Below, piece after piece: positions 54,655-63,517 of a DNA stretch of 64,000 nt. Under the pieces are notes generated by a model that saw only the letters and a program-made list of their open reading frames with translations, made no database searches and was not told the DNA's origin. The translations under genes and the position numbers were made by a program. Source of the DNA: an uncultured Lachnospiraceae bacterium (GTDB taxonomy: Bacteria; Bacillota; Clostridia; Lachnospirales; Lachnospiraceae); assembly GCA_902780405.1 (NCBI GenBank), contig CACZFI010000006.1, positions 1 through 64,000 of the forward strand. The letters run 5' to 3'. The stretch's first letter is position 1, and the number at the start of each line of letters is the position of its first letter.

Positions 54655-56373
54655 CTAGTCCACAAGTTTGCCGGCATCGGATAAGGGCATGGGCTTGCCC
54701 CAGATATAGCCCTGGATGTAGTCACAGCCGACGCTCCTTAAAGTCTCCAACTGCTCCTCGCTTTCAACACCCTCGGAGATCACTTTCATGTTCATGATAT
54801 GACCGATGGAGATAATCGCCGCCACATACTTCTTGGACGACTCACTTTCGTTCATAACGTCAACGAAGGACTTATCAATCTTTAAAAGTCCTGCCGGAAG
54901 CTCATGAAGGTAGCTAAGGGATGAATACCCTGTCCCGAAATCGTCGATGGCGATCTTGATTCCGAGTTTCTCTGCTTCATTCAGGTTCGAAAGCGCCATA
55001 CCGGCAGAGTCGATCATGATGGACTCCGTGATCTCGATCTCCAAATTCCTGTAAGGGACGTTGAACCGCTCCATCGTCTCCTTGATCTCATCGATGAAGG
55101 TGTTCTTCATCAGATGGCGAACCGAAACATTCACCGACACAAGAATGTCCGGGTTCTTTCTGATGGCACCCGCCGCAAATTCGGCTGCCTGACGGAAGAC
55201 TCTGTTGTCCACCTGATCCACCAGCCCGGTCTTCTCCGCAACAGGGATAAAGGCGACGGGACTGATCATCTTTCCGTCTGTGTCAAAGATTCTCGCAAGC
55301 GCCTCGAAGCCTCGCAGCTTGTGATCGATGGTAAACTGCGGCTGAAGGTAACACTTCACCCCGTCTTCATCAAGCGCCGTACGAATCTTTCGTTCGATCT
55401 CAAAGGCGTGCTCCGTATCAAGAAGCGCTCTGGTAAACCGGAGGATGGGCTTTGCCCCTCCGATTCTTTTTACTTCGTGCATGGCAGCATCCGCACAGGA
55501 AAACATACCGTCAACATTCTCTGCATCCGTGGGATACTCCGCGTAGCCGAAGCTTGCATCCATAAAGTAATCGCAATCCTCCACCGTGATCTTCTGCGTG
55601 AGTGCCTCACGATAAGCACGGATGGTCTCTACGATATCATCGTCGGTCTTATAAGCATGCACCAGGATGGCGAACTCATCTCCGCCGAGTCTTGCAAGGA
55701 AGTCATCCGTGCCCGACGCACCGTTATCAGCGATCCACTTAAAACGTTCGGCAATCACCTTGAGAACCTGATTTCCGACATTGTGGCCCATGGTGTCGTT
55801 GATGTTCTTGAAATCATTTAGATCAACGGATACAACCGCAAAGGGTTCTTCCTTCTTGATCAGCATATCCATCAGGGCACTGATGGCATAACGGTTTGGG
55901 ATACCCGTCAGAGTATCCGTTACGGCCTCCTCCTGCATCTGCATCTGATACTTTTCGATTCTTCTCGCATTCAGGTAGATAATCGTCGTCACAAGTATGG
56001 TAAAAAGCGACGAGAACAGTCCCGAGATATTATCGATATTGCCCGCTTGTGTCATGGAAATCATAAGCGGAGGAATCTGTATCAAAAGAACAATGGTGGA
56101 TACGATGAATCCGAGTTTTCGATAGAATACCACCAAAAAGATCATACAGACATTGGAAAAATAGGACAACACACCCGTAAGTGCACCGAGATTGGTAGAA
56201 TATCCGAACATGGTGACCCTGACTCCGGCGTTATGCGCCGTTTTCTTCACAAAGAAGATGGCAAGCCAGTACAGAAGGATGATCAATACAAATAGGCCTC
56301 TCGGCATATTGTAATGCCTTGAGAACCGTTCCAAAGTGAATCCGCGTCTGTTTTTCTTCACATCCTTGTTCAT
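54655..56373 (-). CDS. Membrane GGDEF-EAL cyclic di-GMP enzyme
   Basis: 572 aa: four or five membrane helices (about 26-133), a GGDEF domain (about 150-310) with intact GGDEF at 230-234, and an EAL domain (about 325-570) with EALAR (357-361), Asn415, IDDFGTGYSS (476-485), Lys498 in LKIDKSF, SEGVES (533-538) and QGY (554-556). Both active sites look complete, so it could make or break down c-di-GMP; many such proteins favour one activity. A consensus promoter lies upstream. Confidence 0.93.
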   Translation of the reverse strand: MNKDVKKNRRGFTLERFSRHYNMPRGLFVLIILLYWLAIFFVKKTAHNAGVRVTMFGYSTNLGALTGVLSYFSNVCMIFLVVFYRKLGFIVSTIVLLIQIPPLMISMTQAGNIDNISGLFSSLFTILVTTIIYLNARRIEKYQMQMQEEAVTDTLTGIPNRYAISALMDMLIKKEEPFAVVSVDLNDFKNINDTMGHNVGNQVLKVIAERFKWIADNGASGTDDFLARLGGDEFAILVHAYKTDDDIVETIRAYREALTQKITVEDCDYFMDASFGYAEYPTDAENVDGMFSCADAAMHEVKRIGGAKPILRFTRALLDTEHAFEIERKIRTALDEDGVKCYLQPQFTIDHKLRGFEALARIFDTDGKMISPVAFIPVAEKTGLVDQVDNRVFRQAAEFAAGAIRKNPDILVSVNVSVRHLMKNTFIDEIKETMERFNVPYRNLEIEITESIMIDSAGMALSNLNEAEKLGIKIAIDDFGTGYSSLSYLHELPAGLLKIDKSFVDVMNESESSKKYVAAIISIGHIMNMKVISEGVESEEQLETLRSVGCDYIQGYIWGKPMPLSDAGKLVD

Positions 56374-56410
56374 ATCCTTGCTTCCTTCCGGACGGTCACA
56401 CCGTCTCTTT

Positions 56411-56439
56411 TATTATAATTGTTTCCACAAGGTATGTCA
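56411..56439 (-). promoter_or_regulatory. Consensus sigma-A promoter of the GGDEF-EAL gene
   Basis: Perfect TTGACA (56439-56434), a 17-bp spacer and perfect TATAAT (56416-56411), within and after the last bases of comEC. Confidence 0.88.
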
Positions 56440-56448
56440 AAGTATCTG

Positions 56449-58851
56449 TTACTCTTTCACAAGGATTGCAAGTCCGCCGGCAAAATCGGTTCGAAGCACC
56501 GTCGCAGGCCCTTTTGAAAGCGCATCCATCGTCTCCGGATGCGGGTGACCGTAAGAATTCTTCTCCCCGCAGGATATGGCGGCGACACTGCTCGAAGATA
56601 GCGATGCATAAAGTGCCGGACTCACGGAATACTTCGATCCGTGATGCGGAACTTTCAGGAATTCGACGGACGCAGATGGGATTTCCGTGAGGACACCGTC
56701 TCCAAAGGACTCTTCCAAAGCATCCCTGCCCGCATCCCCTGTAAAAACCGCATCAAAGTCACCTGACCTGTACCAAAGAAGCAGGGATCTTTCATTCTTG
56801 TCCCCGTCCGTATCCGGCCCCGGTCCGAGACAGGTAAATGTACTTCTTCCGCTTGCGATCACATCCTGCGGTTTCATATAAACGACCGGCACCCCGGCCC
56901 GCCGGGCACAAGAAAGCAGTTCCTCCGTGTGCGCATCCGACACTCCGTAAGCAGGCAGAACAATGCATCTTACCCGAAGTCCGGACAGTTTCCCCTCCGC
57001 AAGGATCTCCATCAAACCTCTCACATGATCCTTGTCCGTGTGCGTCACAAACCAGGCATCGATCTCCGTGACGCCCCGGTATTTGAGTGCCGGCTCGATC
57101 ACATAGGTGCCCACGGACTTTTCCGAGGAGGAACCTCCGTCAATCATAAAACAGCCGCCTCCCTCGGCGCGCACGAAGATTCCGTCTCCCTGTCCCACAT
57201 CCGCAACCAGGATCATCTCCCTTTTTCCTGCGGACTGCATCAGCGAAAACAGCAGCCAAAATGAGATTCCCGTCGCAAGGAAGGCTGCGATGACACGGCC
57301 TCTTTTTCCCTTCACCGCAAAAAGCAAACGCAGGAAGAAAAAGAGCAGCCCGTACCATACGAGAAGAACGCTTACGGAAAAATGTCCGGACACGATACGA
57401 TTGGCCGGAAGACGCAGGCTCGTCCGGCACAGGGCGTCGCAAAAGGCAAGCAGATACCTGGCCGGGAGAAGAAAGATCATACCGAGGGTCGGAAAGAAAA
57501 AGCTGGTCAACAAACCCGCGAAACCGGACACAACGATCGGAGCAAGCAGCGCCACAACCGGTATGTTCACAAGCACCCCATAGAGTGGTATCTCATAGTA
57601 CACATAAAGTATCATCGGCGTTAGTACAAGCTGCAGCCCGATGATAAAGGACATTTTTTCACAGATCTTTCGTCTGCCGAAGCCCGCAGCCAGCCGCCTG
57701 CCGAGACAAACGCCGAACACCGCGGCGAAGGAAAGAAGCACGCCGCCGTCGTAGATTCGATAAGGATTGATGAGAAACATGATAAACAATGCAACAGAAA
57801 GTGATGTCAGCATATCATAGTGCCGTCCGGCGATCCTTCCGACCGTCACGATCACCAGCATGATGAGCGCCCTTAAGGTTGCGGGACCCATACCGGTCAT
57901 AAACGCATACACAAAGACAAAGAATAAAGAAACGCCCGATGCGTAAAAGACCGGTATCCCCAGTCGTATCATGATCCAAAGAAGAAAGCCTGCGATCAGC
58001 GTGATATGGAGCGAGGAGATGGCCAGGATGTGCGCGATCCCGCTCACGCGGTAGAGATCTTTCACATCATGATCGATCCCCTTTTTATCCCCAAGCAGGA
58101 TTCCGGCAAGAAGCGCCGCCGTATCCGCATCCGTAAGTTGCGACAGATTCCGCGCAGCGCGCTCCCGAACACCGGACAGAAAGCGCATCACCCTTCCCGC
58201 TGCCGGGTCGGTCGGAAGTTCATGCGGCATCTTTCCCGGGCATCCCAGGAGCTTCGGCTGCGCAAGCTCGTACGGGATGCCTCGGGACTTTAAATACCTT
58301 CTCCTGTCAAACGTGCCCGGTGTTCCCGCCGCTTTCGGAAGTACCAGCTTCCCTTCTCCCGCCACGCCGTCACCGACAGAGAAATCCTCGTCGCAAAAAC
58401 ATGTGACCCTGTACCTGTCAGCTGTTTCGACAGCCCCATCCGCTACGGGAATCTCCGTCCATGTCACGCGGATCACGTAGGTATTCCCGCTCTCATACGA
58501 TGTCTTTTCCACGATCCTCCCCTTCACCCGAACAGGCAGGGGCTCCGCGCTTTTTCCGATGGTTCCCTCCGCCTCCCAAAGATCTCCGCACACGGAAATC
58601 GCTTCTTCATCCGGCTCCTTCATATAACTGTCGATCGTTCCGTAACTTCCCCACACCGTTCGCATATAGCAAATGCCAAGAAGCAAAAAGAGAGGCAGGA
58701 TTCTGTAGTTCCTGCCTCTCTTTGATATACACAAAAGTACGAAAACAAGTCCCGCGGTCATCATCACGGGAAAGCACGCGCCTGTGGCTGTTATCATTGC
58801 TACCTCTCCAAGTGCAAACGATACCATCGCCAAAAACAGCGGTCTTTTCAT
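56449..58851 (-). CDS. comEC: ComEC/Rec2 DNA uptake channel
   Basis: Carries single-stranded DNA into the cell during natural transformation. 800 aa: N-terminal membrane helices, an OB-fold-like region (about 90-180), the central Competence domain with many helices (about 225-520; GILLGDKKGI, ISSLHITLIAGFLLW), and a C-terminal metallo-beta-lactamase-like domain: VADVGQGDGIFV, FMIDGGSS, VTHTDKDHVRGL and VPHHGSKYS. Intact and full length. comEA lies about 4.7 kb upstream, so part of the competence set is present. AAGGAG precedes the ATG. Confidence 0.96.
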   Translation of the reverse strand: MKRPLFLAMVSFALGEVAMITATGACFPVMMTAGLVFVLLCISKRGRNYRILPLFLLLGICYMRTVWGSYGTIDSYMKEPDEEAISVCGDLWEAEGTIGKSAEPLPVRVKGRIVEKTSYESGNTYVIRVTWTEIPVADGAVETADRYRVTCFCDEDFSVGDGVAGEGKLVLPKAAGTPGTFDRRRYLKSRGIPYELAQPKLLGCPGKMPHELPTDPAAGRVMRFLSGVRERAARNLSQLTDADTAALLAGILLGDKKGIDHDVKDLYRVSGIAHILAISSLHITLIAGFLLWIMIRLGIPVFYASGVSLFFVFVYAFMTGMGPATLRALIMLVIVTVGRIAGRHYDMLTSLSVALFIMFLINPYRIYDGGVLLSFAAVFGVCLGRRLAAGFGRRKICEKMSFIIGLQLVLTPMILYVYYEIPLYGVLVNIPVVALLAPIVVSGFAGLLTSFFFPTLGMIFLLPARYLLAFCDALCRTSLRLPANRIVSGHFSVSVLLVWYGLLFFFLRLLFAVKGKRGRVIAAFLATGISFWLLFSLMQSAGKREMILVADVGQGDGIFVRAEGGGCFMIDGGSSSEKSVGTYVIEPALKYRGVTEIDAWFVTHTDKDHVRGLMEILAEGKLSGLRVRCIVLPAYGVSDAHTEELLSCARRAGVPVVYMKPQDVIASGRSTFTCLGPGPDTDGDKNERSLLLWYRSGDFDAVFTGDAGRDALEESFGDGVLTEIPSASVEFLKVPHHGSKYSVSPALYASLSSSSVAAISCGEKNSYGHPHPETMDALSKGPATVLRTDFAGGLAILVKE

Positions 58852-58869
58852 AACTCTCCTTATGCGGTT

Positions 58870-59775
58870 TTAGGGTTCCTGTACAATTGCGGAATTAAAC
58901 ACCAGCGGGCTGCTTATAGAGACCGTATCATGGAAGGTTTCGGATTCGGATCCGTCGATCAGTATCCGCACCGAAGTAATATCTTCCGAAAGGCTGCAGA
59001 CAGAATTCACTACCGCATAGATCACCGTCTCCGGCGTATGTCCGGATACATCATCCAGGAAGCTGTCCGAAAGCTTGATACTGCAGCAGTCACGGCTTAC
59101 GGATACGGAAAACACCCTGGTGCTTCTCGGAATCGTGCCGCTTGCCGCAAGATGATCGATCACCAGTTTCTCCATGGATTCACCCGGTGTCGGGTAGATT
59201 CGTACGGACTTTTCGACAAGCGTCGCTCCATCCGCACCGGCTTCGTACACCCGAACGGTTCTCGGATTGTATCTGTCGTAAGCATCACCGTCGCTGTCAT
59301 AATAGTAAACGGAAGATCTCGTGAATACTTCCTCGGATAGTTTCTCCCCGAGCTCACTCGTACGTGTCAGACTGATCGTCTCGATCTCCGGTAGCTGGAA
59401 CAGTGTCTCTGTGATCGCCGCAGCAAGAAGCACCCTGCTCTCCGCCGACGCATCCGCCTGCACCACGATGGTCAGTGCGAGATTGTTATCCTCCCCCAGC
59501 ATGTAGGTGTAGGATGTAAATTGATTGTCACAGGCCGTAACAAGCTCCGTCAGGAGTTCTTCCACCGACTGCGTCAGATTGTCCGGCGTCCTTAAGCGAT
59601 ACGTCTGCTCTCTTCTCGCCACGCGCAATCCTTCGGGATGATAGATATTTAATTCACCGTTTTCGTTCTCAATCTTATCCTGCTTTTTTTCCTCGGATCC
59701 GATTCCGGGAAATGTGCATGCAGACAGTGCCGTCGACAGGGCAAGAAGGAGAAGAAGGACTTTCATCTTTTTCAT
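58870..59775 (-). CDS. GerMN-domain lipoprotein
   Basis: 301 aa from the ATG at 59775 (the region upstream belongs to the kinase gene). Signal peptide with lipobox LSAC, Cys20. Two GerMN-like domains follow: one about 60-150 and a second about 180-290 with SVRIYPTPGESMEKLVIDHL. GerM-type proteins act in the envelope, for example in sporulation and cell-wall interactions. The ATG follows the kinase stop by one base with GAGGAGG upstream, so the kinase and lipoprotein are linked. Confidence 0.92.
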   Translation of the reverse strand: MKKMKVLLLLLALSTALSACTFPGIGSEEKKQDKIENENGELNIYHPEGLRVARREQTYRLRTPDNLTQSVEELLTELVTACDNQFTSYTYMLGEDNNLALTIVVQADASAESRVLLAAAITETLFQLPEIETISLTRTSELGEKLSEEVFTRSSVYYYDSDGDAYDRYNPRTVRVYEAGADGATLVEKSVRIYPTPGESMEKLVIDHLAASGTIPRSTRVFSVSVSRDCCSIKLSDSFLDDVSGHTPETVIYAVVNSVCSLSEDITSVRILIDGSESETFHDTVSISSPLVFNSAIVQEP

Positions 59776-59776
59776 C

Positions 59777-61261
59777 TTATTCCTCCTCTGCATACCGAAG
59801 CGGGATCTTGATGGTAAATGTGGTTCCCTGTCCGGATTCACTGTACAGTTTGATTGAGCCGTGATGCATGGCAATGACATTTCTCGTGATGGCAAGGCCA
59901 AGTCCCGTACCACCCGTATCGCGGCTTCTCGCCTTGTCGACACGATAGAACCTGTCAAAGACACGATCCTTGCAGTCGTCCGGAATACCCACACCGGAGT
60001 CCGCTACCTTCACGTGGAAGAATTTGTGGTCGGCATTTAAAGTGACCTTCACAAATCCGTGGTCCACGTTGTATTTGACTGCATTCTCGATAATATTGGT
60101 CAAAGCGAGTGACAGTTTCACCTCATCCACGGAGGCTGTCACCTCACGATAACTCTCATAGGTAATCTCGATGGAGCGCTCCTCGGCGATGGGCGTCACA
60201 CGCTTTAAGATCACATCGATCAGGTTGTTGATATCAACCTCCTCAATGTTCATCTCGGTAGACTGACGATCCGTACGCACGAGTGTGAGCAGATCCGTGA
60301 TGATCTTGCTCTCGCGATCGATCTCCTCGACGATATCCGTCATAAATTCCTTATACATCGGCAGATCCGCATCCTCGTTGGACACAAGCGAATCCGCAAG
60401 CACCTTCATCGAAGTGATGGGCGTCTTTAACTCATGAGACACATTGGATACGAATTCCTGTCTGGTGGAGTCAAGGGTCATCATCCTTCGGATGATCTCG
60501 TTGTAGTTGGCGGTCAGTACCCGCATCTCCTTGAATCCGCGCACGGGCATATTGTCATCGAGACGTCCGAGTTTCGCCGTCTCAAGCTGTCTGTTCACGC
60601 GCTTGATTCCGTGCACGCTGACGCCCGATACCAGGATTCCGATCGCGATACTGGCAAGCAGGATGATCGCAAGCACAAAAATCGCACGTCGCTCCAGTGC
60701 CTTCTTCACGCTTTCGAGTCCGTTGGTCCGGCCCTGGAGGATCAAAACGCCGTAAACCTGATTGCCGCTTTTTACCTGGCGGATGTAGTGGAGTTCATGA
60801 CCGTTCTCATGGAAAACATAAGGCTTCACGCCCGTCATCACACGCATGATGTCCTCGCTTATGATATAAGCACCGCGGTTGCCTGCAAATGTATCCGCAA
60901 CCACGCGATAGTTCGTATCCACAACGATCACTCTTCCCTGCTTCTCCGTCGCGATCGACTCGATCATATCGGACAGATCCACCGGCTCGGTTACGGAGAA
61001 TGCGTTGTCGGCAAGCTTCCCTGCAAGCAGTTCTCCCTGCTGTCTTAAGCTTTCTTTTACGTTCTCCTTATAATGATCCGCATAGGACAGGTTCATAAAC
61101 CAGGCGTATCCGATCAGCAGCACGGTGCTTACGGCCACCATCATAAACATGATAAAAAACCGCATGGAGAAACTCGCCCGTTCTGCTTTGGACTTCTTCT
61201 CCCTGACCGGTTTTTTCTCTTTGATTCTTTTGTTTTTCTCTTTCTTCTCTTTTTCCTTCAT
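59777..61261 (-). CDS. Sensor histidine kinase, probably leaderless
   Basis: 494 aa: a very basic N-terminus of 30 residues, membrane segment about 33-57, an extracytoplasmic domain, second membrane segment about 193-213, HAMP, HisKA with His276 in SHELKTP, and HATPase (NIIENAVKYN, DSGVGIPDD, FDRFYR, GGTGLGLAI). It has PhoR/WalK-like order. The likely partner regulator is encoded at 62822-63508, with ada between. No ribosome site precedes the ATG, and its -10 box ends 6 nt before it, so the mRNA may start at the ATG itself. Confidence 0.93.
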   Translation of the reverse strand: MKEKEKKEKNKRIKEKKPVREKKSKAERASFSMRFFIMFMMVAVSTVLLIGYAWFMNLSYADHYKENVKESLRQQGELLAGKLADNAFSVTEPVDLSDMIESIATEKQGRVIVVDTNYRVVADTFAGNRGAYIISEDIMRVMTGVKPYVFHENGHELHYIRQVKSGNQVYGVLILQGRTNGLESVKKALERRAIFVLAIILLASIAIGILVSGVSVHGIKRVNRQLETAKLGRLDDNMPVRGFKEMRVLTANYNEIIRRMMTLDSTRQEFVSNVSHELKTPITSMKVLADSLVSNEDADLPMYKEFMTDIVEEIDRESKIITDLLTLVRTDRQSTEMNIEEVDINNLIDVILKRVTPIAEERSIEITYESYREVTASVDEVKLSLALTNIIENAVKYNVDHGFVKVTLNADHKFFHVKVADSGVGIPDDCKDRVFDRFYRVDKARSRDTGGTGLGLAITRNVIAMHHGSIKLYSESGQGTTFTIKIPLRYAEEE

Positions 61262-61262
61262 G

Positions 61263-61291
61263 TTGATAGAATAGCACTTTTAAGATACAAT
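61263..61291 (+). promoter_or_regulatory. Promoter of ada
   Basis: TTGATA at 61263-61268, 17-bp spacer, TACAAT at 61286-61291; AGGAG follows 11 bp later. It is interleaved with the divergent kinase promoter. Confidence 0.75.
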
Positions 61292-61296
61292 GTAAA
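61268..61296 (-). promoter_or_regulatory. Promoter of the histidine kinase gene
   Basis: TTTACA at 61296-61291, 17-bp spacer, TATTCT at 61273-61268. The ATG (61261) begins 7 nt after the -10 box, where transcription normally starts. Confidence 0.65.
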
Positions 61297-61314
61297 CAAA
61301 AGGAGTGCTGTGAA

Positions 61315-62265
61315 ATGGAGATAAAAGATTTCCCGAAAATCGATCTGCACTGTCACTTGGACGGTTCCCTTCGACCCGAATGGATTGCCGATTCGCTCGG
61401 TCTTCCCTGTGACGATGCATTGTCAAAGCAGCTTTGTGCACCGAAGCGCTGTGCGTCGCTTGCGGAATACTTAACACGCTTTTCATTGCCGCTTCAGGCG
61501 CTTTCTACTGCGGATCGCTTTGCTTCGGCCGTCGAGGATGTCCTCGCACAGGCTGCCGCCGAGCACGTTGTCTACACGGAGATCCGCTTTGCGCCCATGC
61601 TTTCGGTCCGTGAGGATCTCCGCGCGGAAGCGATCGCCGAAGCTGCCATCGAAGGACTCCGCCGCGGCACAAAGGCGTACGGGATCAAAGCCGGTCTCAT
61701 CTTCTGCGCCATGCGCCACATGTCCGAAAAAGAGAATCTTGCCGTGCTCGAATTAACGCGCAAATACCTCGGGCAGGGTGTTGTCGGATTTGACATCGCA
61801 GGGGACGAAGCCGCCTTCGGAAACGAACGATTCGCCGATCTCTTCAAAAAGGCAGGCGCATACGATATTCCCTTCACCATCCACTCCGGCGAGTGCGGCA
61901 GTGCGGAGAATGTCCGCCTTGCCATCGAATACGGTGCGCGAAGGATCGGTCACGGCATCGCCATGATCAAGGATCCGCACCTTATGGAACTTGCCGCCAA
62001 AAAAAGGATCGGAATCGAGATGTGTCCGACCTCCAACTATCAGACCGGTGCCGTAAAGGACGGTGATGTCTATCCGCTCAGGCAATTCCTTGATGCGGGT
62101 ATCTGCGTGTCCGTCAACACGGACAATCGCACGGTAAGCAACACCGATATGACGCGCGAGTTAAGATTCTGTAGAGAGCGCCTCGGGCTGAAGGATGAAG
62201 AGGTCGCTTTGATACACCAAAACAGTGTTGAGATGGCATTCGCGAACGCACCGACGCGTATATAG
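61315..62265 (+). CDS. add: Adenosine deaminase
   Basis: Converts adenosine to inosine in purine salvage. 316 aa. Zinc ligands HCH in DLHCHLDGSLR (His12, His14), HSGECGS (His and Glu), RIGHG, and the Asp pair in NTDNRTVSNTD (about 265-275). The clostridial NTDN form replaces NTDDP. It lies on the plus strand between a histidine kinase and its probable response regulator. The stop codon and the last base pairs fall in a repeat, and the end (FANAPTRI) looks a little short, so the C-terminus may be truncated by about 10-20 residues. Confidence 0.9.
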   Translation: MEIKDFPKIDLHCHLDGSLRPEWIADSLGLPCDDALSKQLCAPKRCASLAEYLTRFSLPLQALSTADRFASAVEDVLAQAAAEHVVYTEIRFAPMLSVREDLRAEAIAEAAIEGLRRGTKAYGIKAGLIFCAMRHMSEKENLAVLELTRKYLGQGVVGFDIAGDEAAFGNERFADLFKKAGAYDIPFTIHSGECGSAENVRLAIEYGARRIGHGIAMIKDPHLMELAAKKRIGIEMCPTSNYQTGAVKDGDVYPLRQFLDAGICVSVNTDNRTVSNTDMTRELRFCRERLGLKDEEVALIHQNSVEMAFANAPTRI

Positions 62266-62526
62266 GCTGCGTTGCAAGGACTCTATATCCACTTTCCCGG
62301 CGTCGCTCCCGGGACGATCACCGCGCACAAACCATTTTGTGCGCATTGTAGGAATCCTATCGGATTCCTCCGAAGTCGCTCAAAGCCGCGACCGGCTGTC
62401 TGCATCACAGATGCAGACCGGACAACAGATGCAGACCGGACATAGATCATCCCTCGCGCTCCGGCCGAGGTTATCGTTTGTAACACTGCCGGGCACCGAT
62501 GCATATGTAGGCTGCATTGCAAGGAC
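62263..62526. repeat. Direct repeat starting at the add stop codon
   Basis: The 19-nt sequence at 62263-62281 (TAGGCTGCGTTGCAAGGAC) recurs at 62508-62526 with one mismatch. The first copy starts with the TAG stop of add. Confidence 0.85.
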
Positions 62527-62662
62527 AACGTGAGCACGCCGGCGCTTAGCGAGGTTTTTTCGAGCTTAGCGTCCGCTGCGTGTGGAATCAGGTCTGCATC
62601 TATGATGCAGACAGCCCGTCGCGGCTTTGAGCGACTTCATGGGAATCCGTCAGGATTCCTAC
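62348..62662. repeat. 72-nt inverted repeat pair in the non-coding block
   Basis: The left arm (62348-62419) and right arm (62591-62662) are reverse complements with about seven mismatches in 72 nt; the gap is 171 nt. The RNA or single strand could fold into a very long hairpin. The left arm also contains a GATGCAGACCGGAC repeat (62410-62423 and 62428-62441). It is the main part of the 556-bp gene-free stretch between add and the response regulator; I see no protein-coding gene there. Confidence 0.85.
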
Positions 62663-62771
62663 CGACTTAGCGCAAGCGTGTCCGGCAAGGCGGCCTGCAT
62701 ATGCGAGGTGCTCGATCGCGTTTCCCGGCTTCGCTCCGGCCAAGGTTATCGCTTGTAACACTGCCGGGCAC
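62456..62771. repeat. 41-nt direct repeat
   Basis: 62456-62496 and 62731-62771 share 38 of 41 bases, including the stretch TTGTAACACTGCCGGGCAC. A shorter relative of the preceding CCCGG-TCGCTCC part occurs at 62294-62312. Confidence 0.85.
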
Positions 62772-62778
62772 AGACGAA

Positions 62779-62811
62779 AAGAACCGGCGCATGTATGATG
62801 CGCCGGTTCTT
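62779..62811. terminator. Bidirectional terminator after the response regulator
   Basis: Perfect 14-bp inverted repeat (AAGAACCGGCGCAT and complement), loop of five, T run on either side, 11 bp after the regulator stop. It ends the comEA-regulator transcript and shields it from add. Confidence 0.85.
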
Positions 62812-62821
62812 TTTCGTATGT

Positions 62822-63508
62822 CTAGTCGTGGAAGTAGTATCCGACACCCCACTTGGTGTGGATATACTCGGGATCCGCGGGTGTCTTTTCGATCTTCTCG
62901 CGAAGACGTCTTACGTGGACATCCACCGTACGCGCATCGCCCGGATAGGAAGAACCCCAGATGGTCTTTAAAAGCTGTTCTCTGGAGTATACCTTGTTGG
63001 GATTCGATACAAGAAGGTATACAAGCTCGTACTCCTTCGCGGTGAGGTTCACTTCCTTGCCCTCGATATAGACTCTTCTGCTGTCGCAGTCGATCTTTAA
63101 GCCCTTGGTCTCGATGGTTTTTACATCTTCCTGGCTTTCGTTGTTCTTGTTATTTCGGCGCAGGATGGCTTTGATCCTGGCCTTCACTTCAAGGATGTTG
63201 AAAGGCTTGGTGATATAATCATCCGCGCCGTACTCGAGGCCTAAGATCTTGTCCATATCCTCGCCCTTGGCCGTGAGCATGATGATGGGTACATCGGAAA
63301 ACTCACGCACGGTCTGGCACACCTCCAGGCCGGACTTGCCGGGGAGCATGATATCAAGGAGGATCACATCATAGGATCCCTCTTTCGCCTTCTCAAGTGC
63401 TTCTTCTCCGTCGTATGCGACATCGACTTCCATGTCATCCTGTTCAAGTGAAAACTTAATTCCTTTTACGATTGATTTTTCGTCGTCTACAACAAGTACT
63501 CGCTTCAT
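62822..63508 (-). CDS. OmpR/PhoB-family response regulator
   Basis: 228 aa: receiver domain about 1-115 with D8/D9 and phospho-acceptor Asp52 in LLDIMLPGKSG, and a winged-helix DNA-binding domain about 130-226 (NLTAKEYELVYLL, VDVHVRRLREKIE, KWGVGYYF). Similar to WalR/PhoP-type regulators. Its partner is probably the kinase encoded at 59777-61261. It follows comEA by 9 bp with GAGGTGG upstream, and a strong terminator follows its stop. Confidence 0.94.
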   Translation of the reverse strand: MKRVLVVDDEKSIVKGIKFSLEQDDMEVDVAYDGEEALEKAKEGSYDVILLDIMLPGKSGLEVCQTVREFSDVPIIMLTAKGEDMDKILGLEYGADDYITKPFNILEVKARIKAILRRNNKNNESQEDVKTIETKGLKIDCDSRRVYIEGKEVNLTAKEYELVYLLVSNPNKVYSREQLLKTIWGSSYPGDARTVDVHVRRLREKIEKTPADPEYIHTKWGVGYYFHD

Positions 63509-63517
63509 CTGTCCACC

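Noticed and set aside
62266..62821. Possible transposase remnant
   Set aside because: No frame shows transposase motifs; only non-coding repeats are visible.
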